Assembly (NCBI GenBank): GCA_050299175.1
Contig: JBNKVM010000010.1
Location: 1-64,000, forward strand
DNA: 64,000 nt
Source: JAPHTQ01 sp050299175
Lineage (GTDB): Bacteria; Pseudomonadota; Gammaproteobacteria; Thiohalomonadales; Thiohalomonadaceae
Direction of reading: 5' to 3'
Part shown: positions 17,395 through 27,178 of the stretch, one piece after another
Numbering within the stretch: position 1 is the stretch's first letter
Layout: the number at the start of each line of letters is the position of its first letter
Translations under genes and position numbers: made by a program
Notes under the pieces: generated by a model
Seen by the model: only the letters and a program-made list of their open reading frames with translations
What the model was told of the DNA's origin: nothing
The model's database searches: none

Positions 17395-18420
17395 ATGAGC
17401 AACACCATCACCCTTAGCGACTTCCTGCAGCAAAGCGGCACTCAGGCCCTGTTTTTCGATATGGGCCGCGGCATTCGTCCGCTCGACCCGGAGCAGTTCC
17501 GCCGCTTCGATGCGGCACTGGAACCTTACCCCTATCCGTTACAGCAACACGCCTGGCTGGCGATCCTCGGCAAGCATGGTGAAGAAGCAGAAGGACAGTT
17601 CATCTGGTTCCTCAAATTTCCACTGGATGAACAGGGCCTGCTGATACAGGGCACCCGCGACGACTTCCTCGGTCGCCTGCTACAGAACCACGAACAGACT
17701 GCCGAAGAAGCGCCGGAAAGTCCCTACGGCTTCAAACCCAGGGAGAGCGTGATGGCCGCCTTCCATGCCATCGCCACCCATGCCATGGCACAGTCACCGA
17801 GCCGTTTTTACGACCATGCACGCAGCTACCTGCGTGGTGAGCCGGGTTACGACCAGTGGGCTTTCGTCGGTGTTCAGGGAATGGCTGATGTCGCTGCGAG
17901 ACTGGATGAGGAAGCAAATCGAGAACTGGTGCAACAGGCTTTGCCGCAACTACCGCCGCCCGCCCTGGTGGCCTTTTGCGGGTTTCTGGAAAATGTCGCG
18001 CTGGATGCCGCTACCGCCGAGATTTTGCTGCAGCGGTTGCAGCAGGAACTACAAAATGAGGAACCCGACCTCAATACCGTGGTGGCGTTGCTACGTAGCT
18101 TCTCCTGCAGTAGTGATCCATCACTGCGTGAGGCCGCAGTCGGTTATGCATTGCAAAGCCGGTATGGCCGTCATGTCGAAACACTGGCCGCTATCGCTGC
18201 ACGTAACTGGGAAAGCCTGCATAACGATGCGCTAGCCAAATGGTTCAGTGAAGCCCTGGCGGAGAATAATCTGGGGCATGACGCCTTTATCCAGATCATG
18301 GCCGATCTGCTCTACCTCCCCGGCCTGCGGACTCCACTGCTGGCGCAGTTGCGAAATCCGGAGCGCTCAACAGCACTGGCCGAGGCGGTCGGTGCGATGT
18401 TCAAGACTTCACTGACCTGA
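17395..18420 (+). CDS. DUF3549 family protein
   Basis: A 341-residue cytoplasmic protein matching the DUF3549 pattern: N-terminal TLSDFLQQSGTQALFFDMGR, then ALEPYPYPLQQHAWLA and a central FWFLKFPLDEQGLL-like segment, with an alpha-helical, HEAT-like C-terminal half. The family is common in gammaproteobacteria with no known function. Its start is 14 bases after the preceding terminator, so its promoter may lie inside or before that hairpin region. Convergent with the delta-60 repeat gene 12 bases downstream. Confidence 0.88.
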   Translation: MSNTITLSDFLQQSGTQALFFDMGRGIRPLDPEQFRRFDAALEPYPYPLQQHAWLAILGKHGEEAEGQFIWFLKFPLDEQGLLIQGTRDDFLGRLLQNHEQTAEEAPESPYGFKPRESVMAAFHAIATHAMAQSPSRFYDHARSYLRGEPGYDQWAFVGVQGMADVAARLDEEANRELVQQALPQLPPPALVAFCGFLENVALDAATAEILLQRLQQELQNEEPDLNTVVALLRSFSCSSDPSLREAAVGYALQSRYGRHVETLAAIAARNWESLHNDALAKWFSEALAENNLGHDAFIQIMADLLYLPGLRTPLLAQLRNPERSTALAEAVGAMFKTSLT

Positions 18421-18432
18421 ACCTGCTCAGTA

Positions 18433-19758
18433 TTACATCAGCACCTTTTTCGTTTCATTCTGCGCGGTAGTAATCCGTTTAACCGCAACGGTAGCGAGCT
18501 GGATGTACCACGGCTCCTCACGCATGTTGTAAGCCAAATCGCGGCTACCGTCTTCCCGCAGATGGATAATGACATTCGGCTTCTTACCCGGATCGGTCGT
18601 TAACCAGCCACCTACGAAGAGATCGCCACTAATATCGGCCACCATGCTATTCACCATGGCGTCATCAGGAGTGACTGAAGCATTGAAGCGTCGGTCGATC
18701 TCGCCCTTGCCGTTGAGCTTGATCAGACCATTGGCCTCGCGGTCACCATAACTGGAGAAGCTGCCGCCCACATAGATAGCGCCACTACAGTTGTCCACGG
18801 TCACCAGGCTATTCACATACTGCTCCCCTTCACCAGCGAAACCCTGCGCTTCAAAGCGACTGTTCAACTCACCGGTTTCGGTAAGGCGGGCAAGATGGTC
18901 GACCGATTTATCATCGTATGTGTGGAACCAGCCACCGACATAGATATCACGGCTGTTATCGTTGGCCAATGCCAGGGCGAAGACCTCACGGTCAAAACCC
19001 TTTCCAGGATTGAAAGAGACCTCTGCGGTGCCGTCAGCATTAAGCCGGGCGATGTGTTGCAGGGCGATATCGTCATAGGCAGTAAAGTCCCCTGCGACAT
19101 AAACATCTCCGCTACCATCATTGGTCGGGACGATGGCACGGACGATGTCGTTGGTGCCCTTACCGATGTTGAAAGCCTTGTCCACAGAGCCGTCAGAATT
19201 CAGGCGCACCAGATGATTGGTCTCGATGCCGTTATAACGGGTAAAACGGCCACCCACGTAGATATCACCACTACCGTCACGGGCAGGGGCTATCACTTCC
19301 ACCCGACTGTCGAAGCCCTTGCCAAGGTTGAAGGTTGTATCGCGAGAACCGTCGTAATTAAGACGAACAATGTTGTTAACTGCACCCTTATCGTAGCGGC
19401 TGAAATCGCCGCCGACATAGAGCGCATCGCTGCCATCCAGCGCGGGGGCTATGGTGTAGACTGCGTTATCGAACCCCTTGCCGGTGTTAAAACGCTTATC
19501 CAGGATGCCATCCCGACTGACACGAGCCAGCCCCTGTGCCGCCTGGTGGTTAAAGGCGGAGAAATAGCCACCCACGTAGAGATGGCCGTTACCGGCATCG
19601 GCGACGGCTAACACCTCTTCGTTAAAGCCTTTGAATTTACCGCCAGTGCTTGCTGTATTGTCGCTACTACTATCCAGGCAACCGCCAAGGGTTAGAAGTC
19701 CACCGACAAGAATGGCCCCGCGTAGTGCATTGTTAATCAAACCGATTGAGCCTTTCAT
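18433..19758 (-). CDS. delta-60 repeat lipoprotein (beta-propeller-like)
   Basis: The protein is 441 residues from the ATG at 19758, which has GGAGG eight bases upstream. A signal peptide ends in the lipobox LGGC, so it is lipid-anchored. About seven to eight repeats of roughly 50 residues follow, each with a GSxDxxFNxGKGFD core and a DIYVGGxFxxY strand, as in delta-60/DUF5122 repeats that form propeller-like folds. Typical members are exported and large; this one is compact. A ligand or partner is not evident. The Asp/Gly-rich loops suggest calcium binding as a possibility. Confidence 0.88.
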   Translation of the reverse strand: MKGSIGLINNALRGAILVGGLLTLGGCLDSSSDNTASTGGKFKGFNEEVLAVADAGNGHLYVGGYFSAFNHQAAQGLARVSRDGILDKRFNTGKGFDNAVYTIAPALDGSDALYVGGDFSRYDKGAVNNIVRLNYDGSRDTTFNLGKGFDSRVEVIAPARDGSGDIYVGGRFTRYNGIETNHLVRLNSDGSVDKAFNIGKGTNDIVRAIVPTNDGSGDVYVAGDFTAYDDIALQHIARLNADGTAEVSFNPGKGFDREVFALALANDNSRDIYVGGWFHTYDDKSVDHLARLTETGELNSRFEAQGFAGEGEQYVNSLVTVDNCSGAIYVGGSFSSYGDREANGLIKLNGKGEIDRRFNASVTPDDAMVNSMVADISGDLFVGGWLTTDPGKKPNVIIHLREDGSRDLAYNMREEPWYIQLATVAVKRITTAQNETKKVLM

Positions 19759-19955
19759 ATCGCATACCTCCGTACATCCGGACACAACGTCTTATCCTTG
19801 TAGACGAATGTGCGCCTAAGATGGTTGAGGCTCAATAGCAAATATTGGCTGTTTTTCCCGTTCCTGCGAACCAACTCACAAAGTGGACGTACGCTGGCTC
19901 ACAAAGCAGAGAATCCTTAAAACCACGAGAAGGAATGATGGTGGAGTAGTGGTTT

Positions 19956-20426
19956 TCAGCTGGCAATTGAATTTACATTCAGGACACGATGTTTTGCTCG
20001 AATGAACGAACTGTGGGGCAGGTAGAGCAGTTCAGCGATACGCCGCACCATGTGTTCTTCATAACGATCCACGTGACCATCCGCAGCAGCAACCCGCCAG
20101 AGTAGCTCGATCACCTGTTCCTTCTGCTGATGGCTGAGCTGCTCTTTCAACAGCGAAGTAAACTGGTAGTAGTCGACCGCATCGACCACCTCTGCCTCAG
20201 CCAGCGTATAGAGTGCGGTCACCTCGTCTATGCTCAGGCCAAAATGTTCACGCAGAGCCCTGGCGGCGGCATCCCGCTCAGTTTGATAGATCACATCATC
20301 CTGGCGCGACATCTCCACCAGCAGGGCAGCGGTCGCCAGGCGCAGGGCATGCAGTGGATCGTTACTCTCAATCCCGACAGGATTGATGATCCTTCGCTCC
20401 ACAAAATCCCGAATCGCTTGTAACAT
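19956..20426 (-). CDS. TerB-like family protein
   Basis: A 156-residue all-helical cytoplasmic protein with the TerB signature: LATAALLVEMSRQDDVI, ERDAAARALREHFGLS, then LLWRVAAADGHVDRYEEHMVRRIAELLYL. The acidic residues in the paired helices (Asp/Glu in MSRQDD and ADGHVDRYEE) are the metal-binding positions of the family. These stand-alone members are not by themselves evidence of tellurite resistance. It is divergent from the LOG gene across 89 bases. Confidence 0.85.
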   Translation of the reverse strand: MLQAIRDFVERRIINPVGIESNDPLHALRLATAALLVEMSRQDDVIYQTERDAAARALREHFGLSIDEVTALYTLAEAEVVDAVDYYQFTSLLKEQLSHQQKEQVIELLWRVAAADGHVDRYEEHMVRRIAELLYLPHSSFIRAKHRVLNVNSIAS

Positions 20427-20515
20427 TCGTCATATCCCGTGCTAATTTGATGCAATATCGGTGGGAAGAGCCAACCACTCTCACCATACCGACCCACAAA
20501 AAGAGAGATAAGTTC

Positions 20516-21277
20516 ATGATCGAAGACCTTAAAGGGGACGAATCCTGGCGCCTGTTCAGGATTATCAGCGAGTTCACCGAGGGTTTTGAGGAACTTTCAG
20601 ACATCGGTTTTGCCGTCACTATCTTCGGTTCAGCCCGCACCCAACCGGCCGATCCCTACTATCAGGCAGCAGAAAAGATCGCCGCACTACTGGCCGATGA
20701 GGGCTTTGCCATTATCTCCGGTGGCGGTCCGGGCATTATGGAAGCGGCCAACAAGGGTGGCGCGGAGCGGGGGGCGATCTCGGTGGGACTCAATATCGAC
20801 CTGCCCTTCGAACAGGTGCCCAATGAATACCAGAACCTTTCCCTCGACTTTCGCTACTTTTTTGCCCGCAAGGTCATGTTCGTCAAATACTCCATGGGCT
20901 ATGTCTGTATGCCTGGCGGCTTCGGCACCCTGGATGAGTTCTTCGAGTCCCTGACCCTGATGCAGACCAATAAAATCTATCGCATGCCGCTGGTGCTGTA
21001 CGGCATCGAGTACTGGGAAGGTCTGCTCGGCTGGATGCGCAGCAAGCTTATTGAACATGGCACCATCTCCATGGAGGACTTCGACCTCATCACCCTCACC
21101 GACGATCCGCGTGAAGTGGTGGCGATCATGAAGCAGCACCGCGACTGGAAACAGGAGAAGATCCGCGAAGCGCATCTGGCGGAAATGAAAAAACGGTTTG
21201 GAGAAGAGGGAGGCAAGGAATGGCTCGAGTGCATGGAACAGCTCTATCCACAAATCAAGGAGATGCTCGGCAAATAG
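20516..21277 (+). CDS. LOG family nucleotide phosphoribohydrolase-like protein
   Basis: The protein is 253 residues from the ATG at 20516; an upstream in-frame start adds 23 unlikely residues. Rossmann-fold motifs are intact: GSARTQPADPYY, SGGGPGIMEAANKGG and PGGFGTLDEFFE, the last two forming the substrate site of LONELY GUY/PpnN-type enzymes that cleave nucleoside monophosphates to base and ribose 5-phosphate. In bacteria the role is nucleotide turnover; cytokinin production is known only in some. A Glu-rich C-terminal helix ends the protein. Confidence 0.9.
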   Translation: MIEDLKGDESWRLFRIISEFTEGFEELSDIGFAVTIFGSARTQPADPYYQAAEKIAALLADEGFAIISGGGPGIMEAANKGGAERGAISVGLNIDLPFEQVPNEYQNLSLDFRYFFARKVMFVKYSMGYVCMPGGFGTLDEFFESLTLMQTNKIYRMPLVLYGIEYWEGLLGWMRSKLIEHGTISMEDFDLITLTDDPREVVAIMKQHRDWKQEKIREAHLAEMKKRFGEEGGKEWLECMEQLYPQIKEMLGK

Positions 21278-21439
21278 CCGATCATCCCGCATATCCTGCC
21301 ACCAGTCCCGCGCCGTTGCCCCGATGGGGCATCCTCGTTACACTCGCTAGGTACAGACTCGGCTGCGTGATGCGTCACGCGGCCTACTATTAGGCCAGAA
21401 CCTAGCTTTAGACATAGTAACCAGACGGAGGCATTATCC

Positions 21440-23995
21440 ATGCCTGCAGACAACAACAACGACTCACCTGAAAACAAGGCTGCGGCCCCGAGTAGAGCCA
21501 AGGCAGAATCTCTGCTGGCGCAGATCGCTGCGTTGAGCAACAAAACCCTTCCCCCGCTGCTGCGAACCATGTTCGACCATGCAGACACTACCCTGTTCGA
21601 GATGGCAGAAAAGACCGGGGAAACCGATCCCAAAGAATCTCCTTACCTGAAGACCATGCGTGAGCTGCGTAACAACCGGGTAGAACTCGAAACCGGTTTT
21701 TATCAGGAGATTGCCCGCTCTTTTGAAACCGCACTGTTACCCTCTGGCGGAGCGTCAAAAAAAGAAGAAGACGAGCCAGAATTCAGTTTCGATATCGATT
21801 CCCTGTCACTGGTAGAGGATGAAAATCTGGAGGGTTCTCTCGCCGCACAGAAATTGGTGGACCGTCTCAGGTCCCGCAATCAAAATCTATTCAACACCAT
21901 CGACAAACGACTTGCCCATTTACTTCTGCCACACAATGGTAATAGTCACGACTTTCCTGCCACACCCGAAACGGTATGCAATGCTTTCAGTAAATCGGTA
22001 GGCAATATCGAACTGGAACAGAAAGTCAGACAGATTATTTTCAAACTGTTCGAAGTTCATGTCATTAATGAACTGGCTGGATTCTATGAGGAACTCAATG
22101 AGCTATTGGCTGCGGGAGGTATCCTGCCAGATATTCAGACCAACAGGCCATGGCGCAATCAGGTTGTCCAACGCAGTGCACCAGTCCGTCCCGCTGCACA
22201 GGAACAAGCAGCTACTACTTCTGGCGATGTAGATGCAGGTATTGGCGGAAGTACAGGCGGTTCCGCTGCGCCACAAGGTGGCGCAGGAGGAGTATCTGCC
22301 AGCGGCACATCTACACAAAGCAATGTCGCTACAGTTGGCACAGGTGCAGGAGCACCCCAGGGGGGGGCTACTTCGGTCGCACCAGATGTGATGTCGGCTG
22401 CCGCCTCGGCAAATACTGCCGACGTGGCGACTGCCGGGGAGATCGATACCAGTTTGATGAACAACCTGCAGAGTCTGCTTAACTTTCAAGGCAGCAATGC
22501 CGTCGTGCCCATCCAGCCCAACACCAGCGTGGCCCCCGGTGCAGCGATCACCCAGGTGCAACCTGCTCAGCTTCTGACTGGACTGACCGGCCTGCAACAC
22601 CAGCAACCAATAAGCGGTAGCGCCATTGACAGTGCGTCGCTTAAGCAGATGTTGGCCGGTACGCTACAGACAGACAGCAATGGTACTGTCGGCTTCCAAA
22701 ACCGTGAAAGCATGCTGATCGACATGATCGCCATGCTTTTTGAGTTCATTCTCGAAGATACGACCATCCCCGAAGCGGCCAAGAACCAGATTGCACGTCT
22801 GCAGATTCCGATGGTCAAGGCCGCGCTGATCGACGAAAGCTTCCTGGCAAAGAAAGCCAATCCAGCACGGCAACTGCTCAATCGCCTGGCTCAGGCTTGT
22901 GCCGTGCTGGAAAAAAAGGGTAGCGAAGACTCACCGTTACTGCAGGCTGTCATCAAGGTAGTCGATACCATTACCGAGCAGTTCGAGAGCGACATGTCGA
23001 TCTTCGAACAGCAACTCAACTACCTCACTACGGTACTGGAGCAGCAGGACAAGGAAGAGGAACAGGTAAGCGAACGTATTACCAACGCAAAATCGAAGCG
23101 GGAGGAAGAACTGCGCGAACGCAAGCGCATAGAAGACTCCGTCCGCCTGCGGCTCTCCACCGTTGGGGCATCAGCGCCGATTCGCAATCTGCTGGAAACC
23201 ACCTGGCAGAAAGTGCTGGTACATACCGGTATCAAACACGGTACCGACAGCGAACTGTGGCTACAGCGAAATGATTTTATCGACAAGCTAATTGAATCCC
23301 TCAAGCCTCGTGAAACTAAGGAAGAGCGGCGCAATTTAATGCTCCTCATTCCGCAGGTCGTTGGCACCCTGCGCAAAGGTATGCTTGAAGCCGGATTCAG
23401 CGAAGAGGCGATTCAGCAGGTCCTCAAGATGATCGAACCGATGCATATGGCGATCATCACCCATAAGGAGAGTGGTGACGCCATCGCTGAAAAAGCACGC
23501 AAACACCATGCGATGGAAAAGGCACTGGATGCCATGGAAGCAGAAATGTCCAATCTGGATCAGATGCTGGAGAGCCTCGACGGTTCGCTGCTTGAGGCGG
23601 ACTATGTCAGCGAAGAGGCTCCTATTCCCGCAGAATTGCTGGAGGACGTCACCCTTTCTCATGAAGAACCGCTTTCACCCGATGATCTCCCCGATGACGA
23701 GTACATTGAAACCGTGCGCAATATGGAGATCGGGCAGATGGTCATTCTGCACGACAAAAGCGATCAACCCGTCCGTTGTAAACTCTCCTGGAAAAGTGAT
23801 CTGCTGGGGGAATATGTCTTCACCAACTGGCGCCATAAAGTAGTTGCCGAACGAACCCTGAATGGCCTGGCAGTTGATCTTTTCCGCGGCAAACTGGAAC
23901 TGCTACAGGAAGCCTCGATTCTGGAGCGTGCACTGGGTAAGGTGATGACCGGACTGAAACAGCAACAACCGCAGCCTGGAAATTCACCCGCTTAA
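21440..23995 (+). CDS. DUF1631 family protein
   Basis: An 851-residue cytoplasmic protein with the family's opening (LLAQIAALSNKTLPPLLRTMFDHAD) and long helical body. Residues about 245-350 are a low-complexity Gly/Ala/Ser/Thr linker that breaks the family pattern. A coiled-coil region (about 535-580, LEQQDKEEEQVSERITNAKS) follows, and the last 110 residues (IGQMVILHDKSDQPVRCKLS, YVFTNWRHKVVAER) resemble a PilZ-like barrel without a clear RxxxR. Function unknown. GGAGG lies eight bases before the ATG. Confidence 0.88.
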   Translation: MPADNNNDSPENKAAAPSRAKAESLLAQIAALSNKTLPPLLRTMFDHADTTLFEMAEKTGETDPKESPYLKTMRELRNNRVELETGFYQEIARSFETALLPSGGASKKEEDEPEFSFDIDSLSLVEDENLEGSLAAQKLVDRLRSRNQNLFNTIDKRLAHLLLPHNGNSHDFPATPETVCNAFSKSVGNIELEQKVRQIIFKLFEVHVINELAGFYEELNELLAAGGILPDIQTNRPWRNQVVQRSAPVRPAAQEQAATTSGDVDAGIGGSTGGSAAPQGGAGGVSASGTSTQSNVATVGTGAGAPQGGATSVAPDVMSAAASANTADVATAGEIDTSLMNNLQSLLNFQGSNAVVPIQPNTSVAPGAAITQVQPAQLLTGLTGLQHQQPISGSAIDSASLKQMLAGTLQTDSNGTVGFQNRESMLIDMIAMLFEFILEDTTIPEAAKNQIARLQIPMVKAALIDESFLAKKANPARQLLNRLAQACAVLEKKGSEDSPLLQAVIKVVDTITEQFESDMSIFEQQLNYLTTVLEQQDKEEEQVSERITNAKSKREEELRERKRIEDSVRLRLSTVGASAPIRNLLETTWQKVLVHTGIKHGTDSELWLQRNDFIDKLIESLKPRETKEERRNLMLLIPQVVGTLRKGMLEAGFSEEAIQQVLKMIEPMHMAIITHKESGDAIAEKARKHHAMEKALDAMEAEMSNLDQMLESLDGSLLEADYVSEEAPIPAELLEDVTLSHEEPLSPDDLPDDEYIETVRNMEIGQMVILHDKSDQPVRCKLSWKSDLLGEYVFTNWRHKVVAERTLNGLAVDLFRGKLELLQEASILERALGKVMTGLKQQQPQPGNSPA

Positions 23996-26493
23996 AGCTC
24001 ATTCATCACGCGCAGGGGACTGGTCTGTACTACCCTGCGCGTACCACGATAACCCGCTATGCCAATCAACAACGCTCCCAATGGTGGCAGCATCAGCCAC
24101 AACCACCACTTGGGACTGTAGTCCAGGTTAAATACCTGCCAATAGAGAATAAAAGCGATCAATTCCGCCCCTGCAGCGGCAAATACCCCCGCCAGAAAAC
24201 CGAGCGCCGCATACTCGGCCAGATGGCCGGAGCGCAACTGAAGACGACTCGCCCCCAGGGTACGCAGCAACGCGCCTTCATGCAGTCGTTCATCGAGGCT
24301 GGCCTGTAACGCAGCATAAAGCACGGCAAATCCAGCCAATAGAACAAACACCAATACATACTCTACCGCCAGGGTGACCTGTGCCAAAATGCGTCGTACC
24401 TGTTCCATGATTCGATCCATGTCGATCACTGTCACCGCTGGGAACTCACGCAGCATCTGCGCCAATTCACCTTTGCGCGCCTGCGGCAGATAGAAGCTGG
24501 TGATATAGGTGGCCGGGAAGCGATCCAGTACACCGGGGGGGAAGATCATGAAGAAGTTAGGATGAAACGAATCCCACTGCACGCTGCGTAAATTATGTAC
24601 GATCGCCTTCAGCTCTTCACCACCAAAGTCAAAGGTCAACTCATCGCCCAGCTTGACGCCCATGCGCTGCGCCAGCTTCTCTTCCATCGATACAAGGGCT
24701 TCGCCGCTGTTTTCCTCGGTATACCATGTGCCGGAGGTAATCCGATTGTCCGACGGCGGCTCCGACGCCCAGGTCAGATTCAACTCACGGTTGAGTGCAC
24801 CACGTCCACGCTCTTCATCGCCGACAAACTCCTTGCTTTCGATACCGTTGATCTGCGCCAGGCGTCCACGCACCATCGGATAAAGCACTGCGTCGTGAAT
24901 ATTCTTCCGCTCAAGGAACTGACGAAAAACATCGACCTGCTCAGGCAAGACGTTAACCACAAACTGGTTGGGTGCATCTGCAGGTAACGAGGTCTGCCAG
25001 GTATTGAGCAGATCACCACGAACCAGTGCGATCAACGCCATCGCCATCAGGGTGAGACCGAAGGCGAGGATCTGTCCCACGCTGAGTAACGGACGGCGCC
25101 ACAGATTATTCAGGCCGAAGCGCCAGGCCACACCTACACCACGGTGCAGCAGACGGCTGGCCCGAAGTAGTGCCAGCGCCAGCAAACCCAATAACGCCAA
25201 TGCAATCACCGCACCACCGATCACGCCAATGGTCAGCGCCGCACTGCCTGTATAGCGCCACATCAATCCGCCCATGGCCAACAACGCCGCACCATAGACC
25301 AACCAGCCCCGTAGCGGCATCGGATCGAGCTCACGGCGTAGCACTCGTAACGCAGGCACCTGGCGCAGACGCAATACGGGCGGCAGGGCAAATCCGGCCA
25401 GTACGGTGATCCCGGTCAGCATCCCCACAACAACCGGCATCCATCCCGGTGCAGGTAGTGTGGCAGGTAACAGTTCTCGCAATAACACGAAGAGACCGAA
25501 CTGCACCAGGTAACCCGCAATCACCCCTATTGTTGAGCCCAATAACGCCAGGAGTAGCAGTTGCGGCAGAAACAGCGCCAACAGATCCCGTTGCCCGGCA
25601 CCGAAGCAACGCATCACTGCGGCCATGTCGAAGTGTCGCTCCGAATAGCGTCGTGCCCCCATGGCAATAGCCACACCTGCCAGCAATACAGCGACCAGAC
25701 TGGAAAGCCCTAGATACTGCTCGGCCCGATCCAGCGCCGCACCCACGGTAGGGCGGCCACCGCGAATATCGGTCAGGCTGTGGCTCGGCTCTAACCGTGG
25801 TTTAAGCCAGCTCTTAAAACGCTGTAGCACCGCATCGTCAGCGGCAAAAAAGAGGTTGTAGCTGACCCGGCTACCCGGCCGCAGAATTGCTGCCCGTTCC
25901 ACATCTCCACGATTAATCAACAAACGCGGCGCCAATCCGGCAAAACCTCCCGCCACCCCGGGTTCATAGGTCAGCACCCGTGTTACCCGTAAGCTGATAC
26001 TACCCAGCTCCAGCGTGTCACCGACATTAATATCAAGCAGGGGCAAAAGTCTGCCTTCGGCCCAGGCCTCACCCGGTGCCGGAACGGCTCTGGTGGTGAA
26101 CTCTTCACCGAAGGGTTGCTGTGCCACCCTCACTTCACCGCGTAACGGAAAACCCTGCTGCACCGCCTTGATCCCGGCAAGCTGGAAATTGTCACCCACT
26201 ACCACCACCGAGGGAAACTCCAGTGTTTCAGCATGTGCGATACCCTGCGCATCAGCCTGCTGCAACCAATCCGCTGAGTATGGTCGCGGACTACTCAGAC
26301 GTAGATCGCCACCCAGCAGTTCCGCCGACTGATTAACCATCGCCCGCTGCAGACGATCGGAGAAAAAACTGATGGCGCTGGTCGCGGTAACCGCGATGAT
26401 TAGCGCCAGCAACAGAATACGTAGTTCACCGGCACGCCAGTCGCGGCGCAGCAGGCGCCAGGCCAATGGTAGACGTTCAAGCAGTGCGCTCAT
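23992..26493 (-). CDS. ybbP: ABC transporter permease, FtsX/MacB type (YbbP-like)
   Basis: An 833-residue inner-membrane protein with a leading helix (about 25-45), a large periplasmic domain, and two FtsX-like helical blocks (about 255-390 and 715-830) separated by a second periplasmic region. It matches E. coli YbbP in length and layout. The ATPase gene directly upstream overlaps it by 17 bases. This exporter type is linked to lipid or envelope-stress processes, but the substrate is unproven. Its stop overlaps the convergent DUF1631 gene by four bases. Confidence 0.93.
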   Translation of the reverse strand: MSALLERLPLAWRLLRRDWRAGELRILLLALIIAVTATSAISFFSDRLQRAMVNQSAELLGGDLRLSSPRPYSADWLQQADAQGIAHAETLEFPSVVVVGDNFQLAGIKAVQQGFPLRGEVRVAQQPFGEEFTTRAVPAPGEAWAEGRLLPLLDINVGDTLELGSISLRVTRVLTYEPGVAGGFAGLAPRLLINRGDVERAAILRPGSRVSYNLFFAADDAVLQRFKSWLKPRLEPSHSLTDIRGGRPTVGAALDRAEQYLGLSSLVAVLLAGVAIAMGARRYSERHFDMAAVMRCFGAGQRDLLALFLPQLLLLALLGSTIGVIAGYLVQFGLFVLLRELLPATLPAPGWMPVVVGMLTGITVLAGFALPPVLRLRQVPALRVLRRELDPMPLRGWLVYGAALLAMGGLMWRYTGSAALTIGVIGGAVIALALLGLLALALLRASRLLHRGVGVAWRFGLNNLWRRPLLSVGQILAFGLTLMAMALIALVRGDLLNTWQTSLPADAPNQFVVNVLPEQVDVFRQFLERKNIHDAVLYPMVRGRLAQINGIESKEFVGDEERGRGALNRELNLTWASEPPSDNRITSGTWYTEENSGEALVSMEEKLAQRMGVKLGDELTFDFGGEELKAIVHNLRSVQWDSFHPNFFMIFPPGVLDRFPATYITSFYLPQARKGELAQMLREFPAVTVIDMDRIMEQVRRILAQVTLAVEYVLVFVLLAGFAVLYAALQASLDERLHEGALLRTLGASRLQLRSGHLAEYAALGFLAGVFAAAGAELIAFILYWQVFNLDYSPKWWLWLMLPPLGALLIGIAGYRGTRRVVQTSPLRVMNEL

Positions 26494-27178
26494 CGCTCAC
26501 CACCCTACCGCCATCGAGGCGAATGCGCCGTCGACACCGTCCGGCCAGTTTCTCATCGTGGGTTACCAGGATCAGGGTTGTTCCCTGCTCCCCATTGAGA
26601 GTAAACAGCAAATCGATCACCTTTTGTCCGGTAGCGGCATCCAGATTACCGGTCGGCTCATCTGCGAACAGAACGGGGGGCGACATGGCAAAAGCACGAG
26701 CAATAGCAACACGCTGCTGCTCACCACCGGAAAGCTGGCGTGGATAGTGATCGGCGCGGGAGGCCAACCCCACACGCTCCAACAGCTGTTCCGCCTGCGA
26801 CAATGCATTGCCAACTGCAGCCAATTCCAGCGGCAGCATCACGTTCTCCAACGCGGTCAGGCTGGGCAGCAACTGGAAGCTCTGAAAAACGAACCCTGCA
26901 TGTTTACTGCGCACCCGACTACGGCCATCCTCATCAAGATCGTTGAGACACTCTCCCGCCAGATTGATCCAGCCATGACTGGGATGATCGAGCCCCACCA
27001 GCAAACCCAGCAGCGTCGATTTACCGGAGCCGGACACACCGACCACCGCGACACTCTCACCAGCTACGATATCGAAACTTACATCGTGGAGAATGGTCAG
27101 TTCCCCTGCTGCCGTCGCAACTTGCTTACCCACCTCATGAGCAGAGACAATGGCAGCTGTTTTCTGGAGATCGGTCAT
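26477..27178 (-). CDS. ybbA: ABC transporter ATP-binding protein (YbbA-like)
   Basis: The protein is 233 residues from the ATG at 27178, preceded by AAAGGA. Walker A is GVSGSGKSTLLG, the Q-loop is FQSFQLLPSLTALEN, the signature LSGGEQQRVAIARA, and Walker B LFADEPTGNLD with a following His (VTHDEK). It belongs to the MacB/LolD-type ATPases that drive YbbP. Its start codon overlaps that of the divergent tesA in a CATG tetranucleotide, so each ribosome-binding site lies inside the other gene. Confidence 0.95.
   Translation of the reverse strand: MTDLQKTAAIVSAHEVGKQVATAAGELTILHDVSFDIVAGESVAVVGVSGSGKSTLLGLLVGLDHPSHGWINLAGECLNDLDEDGRSRVRSKHAGFVFQSFQLLPSLTALENVMLPLELAAVGNALSQAEQLLERVGLASRADHYPRQLSGGEQQRVAIARAFAMSPPVLFADEPTGNLDAATGQKVIDLLFTLNGEQGTTLILVTHDEKLAGRCRRRIRLDGGRVVSDERTA

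Noticed and set aside
19956..20426. Tellurite resistance operon
   Set aside because: Only a lone TerB-like protein is present; no TerC, TerD or TerZ genes are adjacent.
21317..21331. TGCCCC/GGGGCA hairpin after the LOG gene
   Set aside because: No T-run follows, so it is not called as an intrinsic terminator.
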